A stretch of 14,994 nt of DNA, taken from positions 1-14,994 of the forward strand of contig PUKM01000088.1 of NCBI GenBank assembly GCA_003552325.1. Direction: 5' to 3'. The DNA comes from Natrialbaceae archaeon (GTDB taxonomy: Archaea; Halobacteriota; Halobacteria; Halobacteriales; Natrialbaceae). A program made the translations under genes and the position numbers. Of the stretch, positions 6,462-13,661 are shown one piece after another (the stretch's first letter is position 1; the number at the start of each line of letters is the position of its first letter). The notes beneath the pieces were generated by a model. It did no database searches, was not told where the DNA came from, and saw only the letters and a list, made by a program, of their open reading frames with translations.

Positions 6462-7214
6462 TCAGTGCTCGAGGAATCGTTGCATTCCCTCGAGCGCTTC
6501 TGTCGTCTGGATCTGCGTGACGAACGCTTGGCGCTCGGCCTCGAGACGGTCTGCCAGCTCGTTCTCGGTGAGGCCAAGGAGCCTGTTGGTCTGTGCAAGG
6601 CTCCCTGGAATCATGTCGGTGATCGTTCGGGCAACCTCGTGACTCCGTGTGTGCGGATCGGCGACGACCTCACTGATCAGCCCCCACGCGTGGGCTTCAG
6701 CGGCTGAAACCGTTCGGTTGGTGGTGAGGATGTACCGAGTCCTCGGTTCGCCGATGATGTCGGGGAGGAGTGCCGTCCACCCGCCGTCGGGACTGAAACC
6801 GACGACGGGATAGTAGGGTGTGATCGTGGCGGCGGGTGCACATAGCACGACGTCACTGACGAGTATGAATCCCAGCGACCCGCCCGTCACTTGGCCGTCT
6901 ACAACCACGACCGTCGGTGTCGATGAGCGGTAGATGGCGAGTAAGGCCTCGTTGAGCGCGCCAACCAGCTCACTCGCGTAGGTCTCGAGTTCGTCTCGGT
7001 GGTCGGCTATCGCGCCAACGTCCCCGCCGGTGGAGAAACTGGTTCCGGCAGTGACGAGCCGAATCACCCGAACGGCGTCGTCGGCGTCTGCGGTTTCGAC
7101 GGCGTCGGTGAGTTCCTCGAGTAACGGTGGAATCAGGCTATTGTGACGGGTCTCCCGATCGATCGTAATCGTGGCAACGGCCTCGTCAATAGTGAGTGAG
7201 ACGTATGCAGTCAT
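6462..7214 (-). CDS. Enoyl-CoA hydratase/isomerase (crotonase) family protein lacking both hydratase glutamates
   Basis: 250 residues from the ATG at 7214, a usual crotonase length. The fold is plain: TITIDRETRHNSL near the N-terminus, the CoA/oxyanion loop TAGTSFSTGGDV (55-66), the second oxyanion glycines TGG (110-112), and the GFSPDGGW loop (139-146). Aligned by eye with rat crotonase, Glu144 is Gly115 and Glu164 is about Tyr135, so ordinary hydration is unlikely. Asp143 in SPDGG matches the place of the catalytic Asp in PaaG-type isomerases, so an isomerase acting on an acyl-CoA is a better guess. A GTG at 7280 would add 22 residues unlike the family. It lies downstream of the acyl-CoA synthetase gene on the same strand, 72 bp gap, probably one operon. 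Confidence 0.85.
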   Translation of the reverse strand: MTAYVSLTIDEAVATITIDRETRHNSLIPPLLEELTDAVETADADDAVRVIRLVTAGTSFSTGGDVGAIADHRDELETYASELVGALNEALLAIYRSSTPTVVVVDGQVTGGSLGFILVSDVVLCAPAATITPYYPVVGFSPDGGWTALLPDIIGEPRTRYILTTNRTVSAAEAHAWGLISEVVADPHTRSHEVARTITDMIPGSLAQTNRLLGLTENELADRLEAERQAFVTQIQTTEALEGMQRFLEH

Positions 7215-7286
7215 GACGATTGGGTCACCGATACGGGGCGAGTTTCGGCCGAGTTGGTGGCTGGCGATCAGTGGCTCCACCCGTCA

Positions 7287-8834
7287 TCAGGACACACGCT
7301 CCTCGAGCTCTGGCCGGTCGATCTTGCCGGCAGCATTTCGCGGGAGTTCCTCGAGGAAGTCGACCCCTTTCGGCACTTTGTACTTTGCGAGGTTGTCACG
7401 ACAGTGCTCGAGTACTGCCTCGTCCTCAAGGGACCGGTCGGCTTCGGTGACGACGAACGCGTGGCCCACCTCGCCCCACTGGTCGTGGGGGACGGGGACG
7501 ACCGCAGCCTCGGCGATGTCGGGATGGTCGCTGAGAACGTGTTCGATCTCTGCAGGGAAGACGTTCTCGCCCCCGCTGATGAACATGTTCTTGAGCCGGT
7601 CGACGATGTAGAGGTAGCCGTCCGCGTCCCGTTTAGCGATGTCGCCAGTGCGGAGCCAGCCCTCGAGGAAGGCCCCTTCTTGAGCATCGGGGCAGTTCCA
7701 GTAGCCTGGCGTGATTCCGGGGCCTTTGAACTGCAGCTCGCCCTGTTCTCCCGCAGCCAAGAGCTCGAGGTTGGTTTCGCCCGCCTCCGCTGCATCGACA
7801 TCCACAATGCGGGCCCGGACGAACGGGGCCGTCTTTCCAATCGAGCCTGCTTTCTCGAGTGCGCGCGCCTCGTCGATGAGGGTCGCAGTCGGCCCGGTTT
7901 CGGTCATTCCCATCCCCTGTTGGATGACGATACCGTGATCGGCGTAGCGCTCGAGCAGGTCGACGGGCATCGGTGCGCCGCCGGAGGCCCACGAGCGGAC
8001 GCCTGAGAGGGCGCTCGCCTCGAACGCAGGGTGATCGGCGATGGCCCGGTAGATCGCTGGCACACCAAAGAACGCGGTGACGCGGTCTTCGAGAAACTCG
8101 AGGGCGGATTCCGGGTCGAACCTGTGGGGTACAATTGCGGTGCCGCCAGTAATCAGCGTCGGATTCGTGTAGAGGTTGAGCCCGCCGGTGTGGAAAAACG
8201 GGAGGACGTTCAGCGTCGTATCCCGAGCAGTCAACCCGACTGGAATGCCGATATTACGGGCGTTGTAGAGCACCATCTCGAACGTTTGGATGACCCCCTT
8301 CGGTCGCCCTGTCGTTCCCGAGGTGTAGAGCAATCCCCAGACGTCGTCAGGATCGCGATCCGGCATCCGCCAGCGTTCGTTCGAGGCTGACTCGAGTGCG
8401 GTTTCGTACGCCCAGTCAGTCTCGGCCGCCGGTTCCCCAATGGCGACGTAGTGGTCGACTTCGAGGGATGGCCGCAGCGCGTCCACCGTCTCCGTGAACG
8501 CATCCTCGTAGACCAAGACGTCGGGGTCGGCGTCATCGATGATGTACTCGAGTTCCGGTGGAGCAAGCCGCCAGTTGAGCGCGACGTAGACCAGTTCGGC
8601 CTTGGCACCCCCATACAGCGTCTCGAGGTATCGGACGCCGTTGTGTGCGAGAATAGCGACTCGGGTTCCGGGTTCGAGAGACAGTTCATCACGGAAGAAA
8701 GCGCCGACCTGGCTCGCCCGGCGGTCGAACTGTTCGTACGTGCGAGTGCCTTCGGTTTCTGTGCCAACCAGCGCTGTCCGCTCAGGCGTCCGGTCGGCGT
8801 GTGCAGCGATCCAGTCGAGGGGGGCTGCTGTCAT
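7287..8834 (-). CDS. Fatty acyl-CoA synthetase (AMP-forming, long/medium-chain FadD-like)
   Basis: 515 residues, complete ANL-superfamily enzyme that activates a carboxylic acid with ATP to acyl-AMP and then acyl-CoA. Motifs in order: phosphate loop YTSGTTGRPKG (170-180), the FFHTGGLN segment (213-220), the adenine-binding QGMGMTETG (306-314), TGD with Asp398 for the ribose, hinge RLKNMFISGGENVFP (413-427), and the C-terminal catalytic Lys504 in NAAGKID. All key residues are present. It is first in a two-gene unit with the crotonase-fold gene; together they look like activation and early processing of an acid. Placed between pccBX and pccA, it may supply acyl-CoA that ends as propionyl-CoA. 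Chain-length preference cannot be read from sequence. Confidence 0.93.
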   Translation of the reverse strand: MTAAPLDWIAAHADRTPERTALVGTETEGTRTYEQFDRRASQVGAFFRDELSLEPGTRVAILAHNGVRYLETLYGGAKAELVYVALNWRLAPPELEYIIDDADPDVLVYEDAFTETVDALRPSLEVDHYVAIGEPAAETDWAYETALESASNERWRMPDRDPDDVWGLLYTSGTTGRPKGVIQTFEMVLYNARNIGIPVGLTARDTTLNVLPFFHTGGLNLYTNPTLITGGTAIVPHRFDPESALEFLEDRVTAFFGVPAIYRAIADHPAFEASALSGVRSWASGGAPMPVDLLERYADHGIVIQQGMGMTETGPTATLIDEARALEKAGSIGKTAPFVRARIVDVDAAEAGETNLELLAAGEQGELQFKGPGITPGYWNCPDAQEGAFLEGWLRTGDIAKRDADGYLYIVDRLKNMFISGGENVFPAEIEHVLSDHPDIAEAAVVPVPHDQWGEVGHAFVVTEADRSLEDEAVLEHCRDNLAKYKVPKGVDFLEELPRNAAGKIDRPELEERVS

Positions 8835-8856
8835 GGATACCTAGAGTAACGAAATC

Positions 8857-8866
8857 TACTAAAAAC
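8857..8866 (-). promoter_or_regulatory. Possible TATA element of the acyl-CoA synthetase gene
   Basis: On the minus strand it reads GTTTTTAGTA, centred about 27 bp from the ATG at 8834. The T/A-rich core fits a weak haloarchaeal TATA element and implies a leaderless mRNA. Confidence 0.45.
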
Positions 8867-8931
8867 GAGACGTTGCGTATCGAACCTCTCGAAGAAGCGT
8901 GTGGTAAACCAACCATCAGTACCTCGTTGAC

Positions 8932-8944
8932 CGCAACAGTTGCG
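8932..8944. promoter_or_regulatory. Perfect 13-bp palindrome upstream of pccA, possible operator
   Basis: CGCAAC-A-GTTGCG has perfect 6-bp arms around one base, 40-52 bp before the pccA start and about 100 bp from the divergent acyl-CoA synthetase start. That position is just upstream of where a BRE/TATA should lie for pccA, a usual place for an activator or repressor dimer. No regulator gene is adjacent. Confidence 0.45.
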
Positions 8945-8983
8945 AAACAGTAAGGTACCGCGTGTTCGAGAGTCCACACACGA

Positions 8984-10810
8984 ATGTTCAGGAAGGTTTT
9001 GGTGGCTAACCGAGGCGAAATCGCTGTCAGGGTGATGCGTGCGTGTGAGGAACTGAATATCGGCACCGTTGCTGTGTACTCCGACGCCGACAAACACGGC
9101 GGTCACGTTCGGTATGCTGACGAGGCATACAACGTCGGCCCGGCCCGCGCCGCAGAGTCTTATCTCGACCACGAGGCCGTCATCGAGGCCGCACGGAAAG
9201 CCGACGCCGACGCTATCCACCCCGGCTACGGCTTCCTCGCCGAGAACGCCGAGTTCGCCGCAAAAGTCGAAGCCGCTGAGGGCATCACCTGGATCGGCCC
9301 CTCGAGTGAGGCGATGGAATCACTCGGTGAGAAGACGAAAGCGCGGACCATCATGGACGACGCCGACGTCCCGATCGTGCCGGGAACGACCGAACCCGTC
9401 ACCGATCCCGATACCGTCCGCGAATTCGGTGAAGAGCACGGCTATCCGATCGCCATCAAAGCCGAAGGCGGTGGTGGTGGTCGTGGTATGAAAGTCGTCG
9501 AAGACGAGAGCGAAGTCGACGAGCAACTCGAGAGTGCGAAACGGGAGGGCGAAGCGTACTTCGGTAACGACTCGGTCTACCTCGAGCGGTACCTCGAGAA
9601 CCCACGCCACATCGAGGTACAGATCATCGCCGACGAACACGGCAACGTCCGTCACCTCGGCGAACGTGATTGTTCGCTCCAGCGTCGTCACCAGAAGGTC
9701 ATCGAGGAAGGCCCGTCACCGGCGCTCTCTGACGAACTCCGTGAAGAGATCGGCGCGGCGGCTCGGCGTGGTGTCGCCGCAGCCGACTACGTCAATGCGG
9801 GCACGGTCGAGTTCCTGGTCGAGGAAGACCCGGATCGTGAGGGCGTCTTAGGTCCCGACGCGAACTTCTACTTCCTCGAGGTGAACACCAGAATCCAGGT
9901 CGAACACTGTGTGACCGAGGAGATCACCGGCTTCGACATCGTCAAACGACAGATCGAAGTCGCGGCTGGCGAAGAGCTCGATTTCGACCAGGAAGACGTC
10001 GAAATCGACGGTCACGCGATCGAGTTCCGGATCAACGCCGAGAACGCCGCAGAGGAGTTCCAGCCCGCTCGTGGCGGGACGCTGACGACGTACAACCCGC
10101 CGGGCGGAATCGGTGTCAGACTCGACGACGCCCTTCGCCAGGGTGACGAGCTGGTCACGGACTACGACTCGATGATCGCGAAGCTCATCGTCTGGGGCGA
10201 AGACCGAGATGAGTGTATCGAACGCTCACTCCGTGCCCTCCGTGAGTACGAAATCGAAGGCATCACGACCATCGTTCCGTTCCACCGATTGATGCTCACG
10301 GATGAGGTCTTCGTCGAGGGCAAGCACACGACGAAATACCTGGACGAGGAACTCGATCACACCCGTATCGAGGAGGCACAGGAACAGTGGGGCAGTACGC
10401 CGTCGGCTGGAGACGACGATACCGAGGTCGTCGAACGCGAGTTCACCGTCGAAGTCAACGGGAAACGGTTCGACGTTAACCTCGAGGACCGCGGCGGTGC
10501 CTTCCAATCCGGCAATAATGGGACATCGAGCCCGAACGCTGGCCCACCACAACCAGCGAGTGGCGGGGACACCGAGACGGCCGACGTGGCCGGCGACGGT
10601 GAACGCGTCGACGCCGAAATGCAGGGGACGATTCTCTCCGTCCCAGTGACGGAAGGGGACGAGGTCGCTGCTGGGGACGTCGTGGTCGTCCTCGAGGCGA
10701 TGAAGATGGAAAACGACATCGTCGCTTCCTCCGGTGGCACCGTCACCCAGGTGGCAGTCGAGGAAGGACAGAGTGTCGACATGGGCGATACGCTCGTCGT
10801 GCTCGAGTAA
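8984..10810 (+). CDS. pccA: Acyl-CoA carboxylase, biotin carboxylase plus biotin carrier subunit
   Basis: 608 residues. Residues 1 to about 450 are a biotin carboxylase: N-domain KVLVANRGEIAVRVMRA (4-20), ATP-grasp glycine loop GGGGGRGM (162-169), the lysine region ERDCSLQRRHQKVIEE, and the active-site strand EVNTRIQVEH. The C-terminal 75 residues are a biotin carrier domain with EAMKMEN, the biotinyl lysine being Lys574. A Gly/Ser/Pro-rich hinge around 505-535 links them. It uses ATP and bicarbonate to carboxylate biotin, which PccB then passes to propionyl-CoA or acetyl-CoA. At the end of the active-site strand, where bacterial enzymes usually have HPVTE, it has HCVTE (Cys309). It is transcribed separately from pccBX, 2.5 kb away, from a 149-bp divergent region. 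Confidence 0.95.
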   Translation: MFRKVLVANRGEIAVRVMRACEELNIGTVAVYSDADKHGGHVRYADEAYNVGPARAAESYLDHEAVIEAARKADADAIHPGYGFLAENAEFAAKVEAAEGITWIGPSSEAMESLGEKTKARTIMDDADVPIVPGTTEPVTDPDTVREFGEEHGYPIAIKAEGGGGGRGMKVVEDESEVDEQLESAKREGEAYFGNDSVYLERYLENPRHIEVQIIADEHGNVRHLGERDCSLQRRHQKVIEEGPSPALSDELREEIGAAARRGVAAADYVNAGTVEFLVEEDPDREGVLGPDANFYFLEVNTRIQVEHCVTEEITGFDIVKRQIEVAAGEELDFDQEDVEIDGHAIEFRINAENAAEEFQPARGGTLTTYNPPGGIGVRLDDALRQGDELVTDYDSMIAKLIVWGEDRDECIERSLRALREYEIEGITTIVPFHRLMLTDEVFVEGKHTTKYLDEELDHTRIEEAQEQWGSTPSAGDDDTEVVEREFTVEVNGKRFDVNLEDRGGAFQSGNNGTSSPNAGPPQPASGGDTETADVAGDGERVDAEMQGTILSVPVTEGDEVAAGDVVVVLEAMKMENDIVASSGGTVTQVAVEEGQSVDMGDTLVVLE

Positions 10811-10864
10811 GATGGTTACCGGGACCGAACGACGAGCGCTCGATGCCAGCCTCGGTACCCACGA

Positions 10865-12076
10865 CTAGTCCGCCGCCCCGCCTGCTGAGGCGGGGTCCCC
10901 GCTGATTTCGTGTTCGTGGAGGTAACACTGTGGATCGGGACCGAAGAGGTCGCCGGAACTTGCCAGCGCACGGAGTCTCGAGCCTCCCCGACAGATTGGT
11001 TTGTACTGACAGGACTGACACCGTCCACGCAATCGCTCGTCGCGGGTTCGAATCGCCTGCAGCATCGGATTTGAATCGTCCTCCCAGATCTCACCGAACG
11101 GTCGGTCACGCACGTTGCCCAGGCTGTACCCCTGCCAGAACTGTGTCAGGTGAACGTTCCCCTCGTAGTCGACGTCGGCGATCCGTTCGCCGGTCGGATC
11201 ACCACCATTTCGCTCGAGGTAGTCGTACACGACCTGTGCTTTGTCCTGCCCGAACTCGTCGCGGGCATACTCGACGAGGAAACCAGCGTCGGCGTAGTTC
11301 CCAACCAGCAGGGTTTCGATCTCTTCGCCCCTGTCGTGGTACTCCAGTGTGAGGTCACAGAGGCGCTTGACGGCCGCGCGTTTCTCGTCTGGCGTGAGAT
11401 CGATGTCTGCAATATCGGCACCACGGCCCCCATAATCGAGATGATAGAAACAGAATCGATCGAGGCCCACGTCGCTGAGCAAGTCGACCACACCCTCGAG
11501 GTCGGGGGCGTTGGCCTGGGTGATCGTGTACCGGAGACCCGTTTTCAGTCCCGTCTCGAGACAGGCTTCGATGCCACGAACGGCGGCGTCGAACGCCCCT
11601 TCCTGGCCCCGAAAGTCATCGTTTCGCTCCGGAAGGCCATCGACGGAAATGCCGGCGTATTTGAGCCCGGCATCCTGAAGCTCCCTGGCCCGTTCTGTCG
11701 TCAGCAGCGTCCCGTTCGTCGAAAGTACCGGTCGAAGGCCGATATCGGCGGCGTACCGAACCAGTTCGGTCAGATCGTTTCGCACCATCGGCTCGCCACC
11801 TGAAAACAGGACCACTGGGACCCCGTAGTCGGCTAACTGATCGAGGAACGATCGTGCCTCAGCCGTCGAAAACTCACCGGGGGCTGGCTCCCGCTGGGCC
11901 GCTGCATAACAGTGGGCACAGTACAGGTTGCAGCGACGAGTCGCGTTCCATACCACGACGGGTCGACGCTGGAGCGAATTAGTGATCTGTGGCTTGCTCG
12001 AGGCGTCGGCGTCGTCGTAGCGAAGCCCGTCTCCTTCAGCGTCGAGATCACAGAGTAGTTTACTGATCGAAATCAT
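10865..12076 (-). CDS. ahbC: 12,18-didecarboxysiroheme deacetylase AhbC (radical SAM/SPASM, heme synthesis)
   Basis: 403 residues. The radical SAM cluster motif is C49-x3-C53-x2-C56 in RRCNLYCAHC, followed by the FSGGEP glycine motif and STNGTLLT. A C-terminal cysteine set (C353, C356, C362, C384) would bind a second iron-sulfur cluster. The opening MISISKLLCD, then LRYDD, PVVVWNATRRCNL, CFYHLDYGGRG and HLTQFWQGYSLGNVRDRPFGEIW match what I know of AhbC, which removes acetate side chains from 12,18-didecarboxysiroheme to give iron-coproporphyrin III. This is the alternative heme route of archaea and sulfate reducers. The start overlaps the stop of the upstream small gene by 4 bases (ATGA). It is convergent with pccA after a 54-bp spacer. 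Confidence 0.88.
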   Translation of the reverse strand: MISISKLLCDLDAEGDGLRYDDADASSKPQITNSLQRRPVVVWNATRRCNLYCAHCYAAAQREPAPGEFSTAEARSFLDQLADYGVPVVLFSGGEPMVRNDLTELVRYAADIGLRPVLSTNGTLLTTERARELQDAGLKYAGISVDGLPERNDDFRGQEGAFDAAVRGIEACLETGLKTGLRYTITQANAPDLEGVVDLLSDVGLDRFCFYHLDYGGRGADIADIDLTPDEKRAAVKRLCDLTLEYHDRGEEIETLLVGNYADAGFLVEYARDEFGQDKAQVVYDYLERNGGDPTGERIADVDYEGNVHLTQFWQGYSLGNVRDRPFGEIWEDDSNPMLQAIRTRDERLRGRCQSCQYKPICRGGSRLRALASSGDLFGPDPQCYLHEHEISGDPASAGGAAD

Positions 12077-12378
12077 GCCTGATCCACCCCTGGAGCGGTT
12101 TCTTGTGGTTCATCCGTTTCCTGAGGCCGGTCACGGTGGCCCAAGAACTGGCGTGTCGTGTACCGTTCGACGGCCTCTGCGGGACACAACCAGAGATCGA
12201 CGTCATCCCATCCGAACAACGCCGTGGCCTGTTCGTGCGCCTCCTCTGCGGTCGAGCCCGTAACACTCCCCACGTGGTGAAGGGGATCGGTTGGCTCCGA
12301 CCGAATAAACACTTCCCAGGTAGGGACTCGAGTGCTCTGGCGGTCTCCGGGAACGCGCGATCGCCGAGATCTATCCAT
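12073..12378 (-). CDS. Small PaaB-like protein coupled to ahbC (Htur_1727-type radical SAM partner)
   Basis: 101 residues. After a basic N-terminus (1-19) comes a compact domain: TWEVFIRSE (20-28), PLHHVGSVTGSTAEEAHEQATALF (32-55), WDDVDLWLCPAEAVERY (57-73), then a polar tail. The WEVF.R / HVGS / A..A / LF / D.WL.P order matches PaaB, the small structural subunit of phenylacetyl-CoA epoxidase. I also recall a halobacterial family with this pattern, named after Htur_1727 and labelled a radical-SAM-partnered candidate RiPP. Start ATG 12378 was chosen over a GTG at 12465, whose extension is basic and unlike the family. Its TGA overlaps the ahbC ATG, so the two are coupled. The domain looks folded, with no leader/core split, so an accessory role in AhbC/AhbD chemistry is more likely than a modified peptide. 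Function unproven. Confidence 0.8.
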   Translation of the reverse strand: MDRSRRSRVPGDRQSTRVPTWEVFIRSEPTDPLHHVGSVTGSTAEEAHEQATALFGWDDVDLWLCPAEAVERYTTRQFLGHRDRPQETDEPQETAPGVDQA

Positions 12379-12483
12379 AATACTCTTTGCTTTGGATGGA
12401 TCGAACTTGACGACCCAGCATATTCTCCGATTCTGGGAATAACGGCGTCTCTTTTGCCACCGCACTGGTGAAATTCACGTAGT
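12379..12483. promoter_or_regulatory. Divergent promoter region of the heme gene block
   Basis: 105 bp between the small PaaB-like gene (-) and the ahbD-like gene (+). A GAATATG-type element on minus (about 12417-12423) could be a TATA box for the minus transcript. On plus, a palindrome GTGAAATTCAC (12468-12478, 5-bp arms around one A) sits 5 bases before the ATG of the + gene. I see no strong TATA on plus; TCTCTTTTGC (12449-12458) is the best candidate. Confidence 0.4.
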
Positions 12484-13635
12484 ATGTCTACCCGACCTGG
12501 GGTCAACGGGTTCGATTCGTCGAAGCAACCACTGGTACTCATTTGGGAACTCACCCAGGCATGTGGCCTCGCCTGTACTCACTGTCGCGCGAACGCCGAC
12601 CCAAACCGCCACCCAGACGAACTCTCGACGGATGAAGGGAAGGCACTGCTCGATGACGCTCGAGCGTTCGGGGAGGGGCAACTGATCGTCCTCTCCGGTG
12701 GGGATCCGCTCCTCCGCTCGGACGTCACCGAACTCGTCGAATATGGGACAGAACTCGGACACAGAGTGACGATGACACCGAGTGGGACCCGCTCACTCAC
12801 CGGGGACCGGATCGCAGCGCTCTCCGATGCTGGTCTGAAGCGAATCGCACTGAGTCTGGACGGGGCTCGACCGGACACCCACGACTCGTTTCGCGGTGTG
12901 CCAGGAAGTTTCGAGGAGACCATCCGCGCCATCGAGGATGCGAAAGCGAACGGGCTCCCCGTCCAGATAAACACGACTGTCTGCGGAGAGACCCTCGGGG
13001 AACTCCCTGCGATCCGAAACCTGCTCCGTGACCTCGGGGTCGTCATGTGGAGTGTGTTCTTCCTCGTTCCCGTCGGCAGAGGCCAGTTACTCGAGCCAAT
13101 CGATCCGGAGGAAGCTGACGCCGTCATGACCTGGTTGGCAGACGTCAGGACGAACGAGCCGTTCGGCCTCAAAACGACAGAGGCCCCACAGTATCGTCGG
13201 GTCGTTCACCAGCAGCGGGCTCACGCCGAGGATCAGACACCACCACGTCTCGATGGGGACGGCGTAAACCGTCGAAAGGGCATCGTCGCGGGCGATGGGT
13301 TTGCGTTCGTCAGTCACACAGGCGAGGTGTACCCGTCTGGTTTCCTCCCGAAATCCGCTGGGAACGTCCGGGACCGAAGTGTCGTCGACATTTACCGGAA
13401 TACCGAGCTGTTCACGTCCCTGCGTGATCGGGACGCCCTGTCCGGAAAATGTGGGGCCTGTGAGTACAACCACCTCTGTGGAGGCAGTCGATCGCGCGCG
13501 TTCGCCACGACGGGAGACCCACTCGAGAGTGACCCGTTGTGCCCACACGTGCCAGCGGGATACGACGGACCCTTGCCCTGGGACCACTCACAGCACGCTG
13601 GTACGGGGTTCAGTGACCCCTCCCAGGCGGACTGA
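12484..13635 (+). CDS. ahbD: AhbD-like radical SAM/SPASM protein (heme synthase candidate, TIGR04053 type)
   Basis: 383 residues. The cluster motif is C27-x3-C31-x2-C34 in QACGLACTHC, with glycine motif LSGGDP in place of GGEP. The C-terminal SPASM-like set is C323, C326, C332, C353, with almost the same spacing as in the neighbouring AhbC. The segments LPVQINTTVCGETL, VMWSVFFLVPVGRG, KTTEAPQYRRVV and FVSHTGEVYPSGFLPKSAGNVRD fit the TIGR04053 radical SAM family and resemble AhbD, which turns iron-coproporphyrin III into heme b by oxidative decarboxylation of two propionates. Being divergent from ahbC supports this. The alternative is a peptide-modifying SPASM enzyme. Family secure, heme role probable; no clear Shine-Dalgarno, so possibly leaderless. 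Confidence 0.75.
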   Translation: MSTRPGVNGFDSSKQPLVLIWELTQACGLACTHCRANADPNRHPDELSTDEGKALLDDARAFGEGQLIVLSGGDPLLRSDVTELVEYGTELGHRVTMTPSGTRSLTGDRIAALSDAGLKRIALSLDGARPDTHDSFRGVPGSFEETIRAIEDAKANGLPVQINTTVCGETLGELPAIRNLLRDLGVVMWSVFFLVPVGRGQLLEPIDPEEADAVMTWLADVRTNEPFGLKTTEAPQYRRVVHQQRAHAEDQTPPRLDGDGVNRRKGIVAGDGFAFVSHTGEVYPSGFLPKSAGNVRDRSVVDIYRNTELFTSLRDRDALSGKCGACEYNHLCGGSRSRAFATTGDPLESDPLCPHVPAGYDGPLPWDHSQHAGTGFSDPSQAD

Positions 13636-13661
13636 CCGGACTCCGTGTACCAGCGATGGAG

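Noticed and set aside
7215..7280. GTG start adding 22 residues to the crotonase-family protein
   Set aside because: It would close the gap to the upstream gene to 6 bp, but the extra residues do not resemble crotonase N-termini; MTAYVSLTIDEAV is the usual beginning.
7254..8006. 250-codon open frame on plus, antisense to the acyl-CoA synthetase gene
   Set aside because: Its translation has no recognisable domain. Long antisense frames are common in GC-rich haloarchaeal genes, and the minus frame has every motif of a known enzyme family.
10811..10864. Terminator between pccA and ahbC
   Set aside because: No T-run or stable hairpin is seen on either strand in this convergent spacer.
12073..12378. 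Small gene as a RiPP precursor peptide
   Set aside because: No leader/core boundary, no repeated core residues, and the conserved residues spread over a compact PaaB-like domain. Kept as an alternative only because of the family name I recall.
12379..12465. Longer start (GTG 12465) for the small PaaB-like protein
   Set aside because: The added residues are basic and low in complexity, unlike the family and unlike an acidic haloarchaeal protein; ATG 12378 leads directly into the conserved region.
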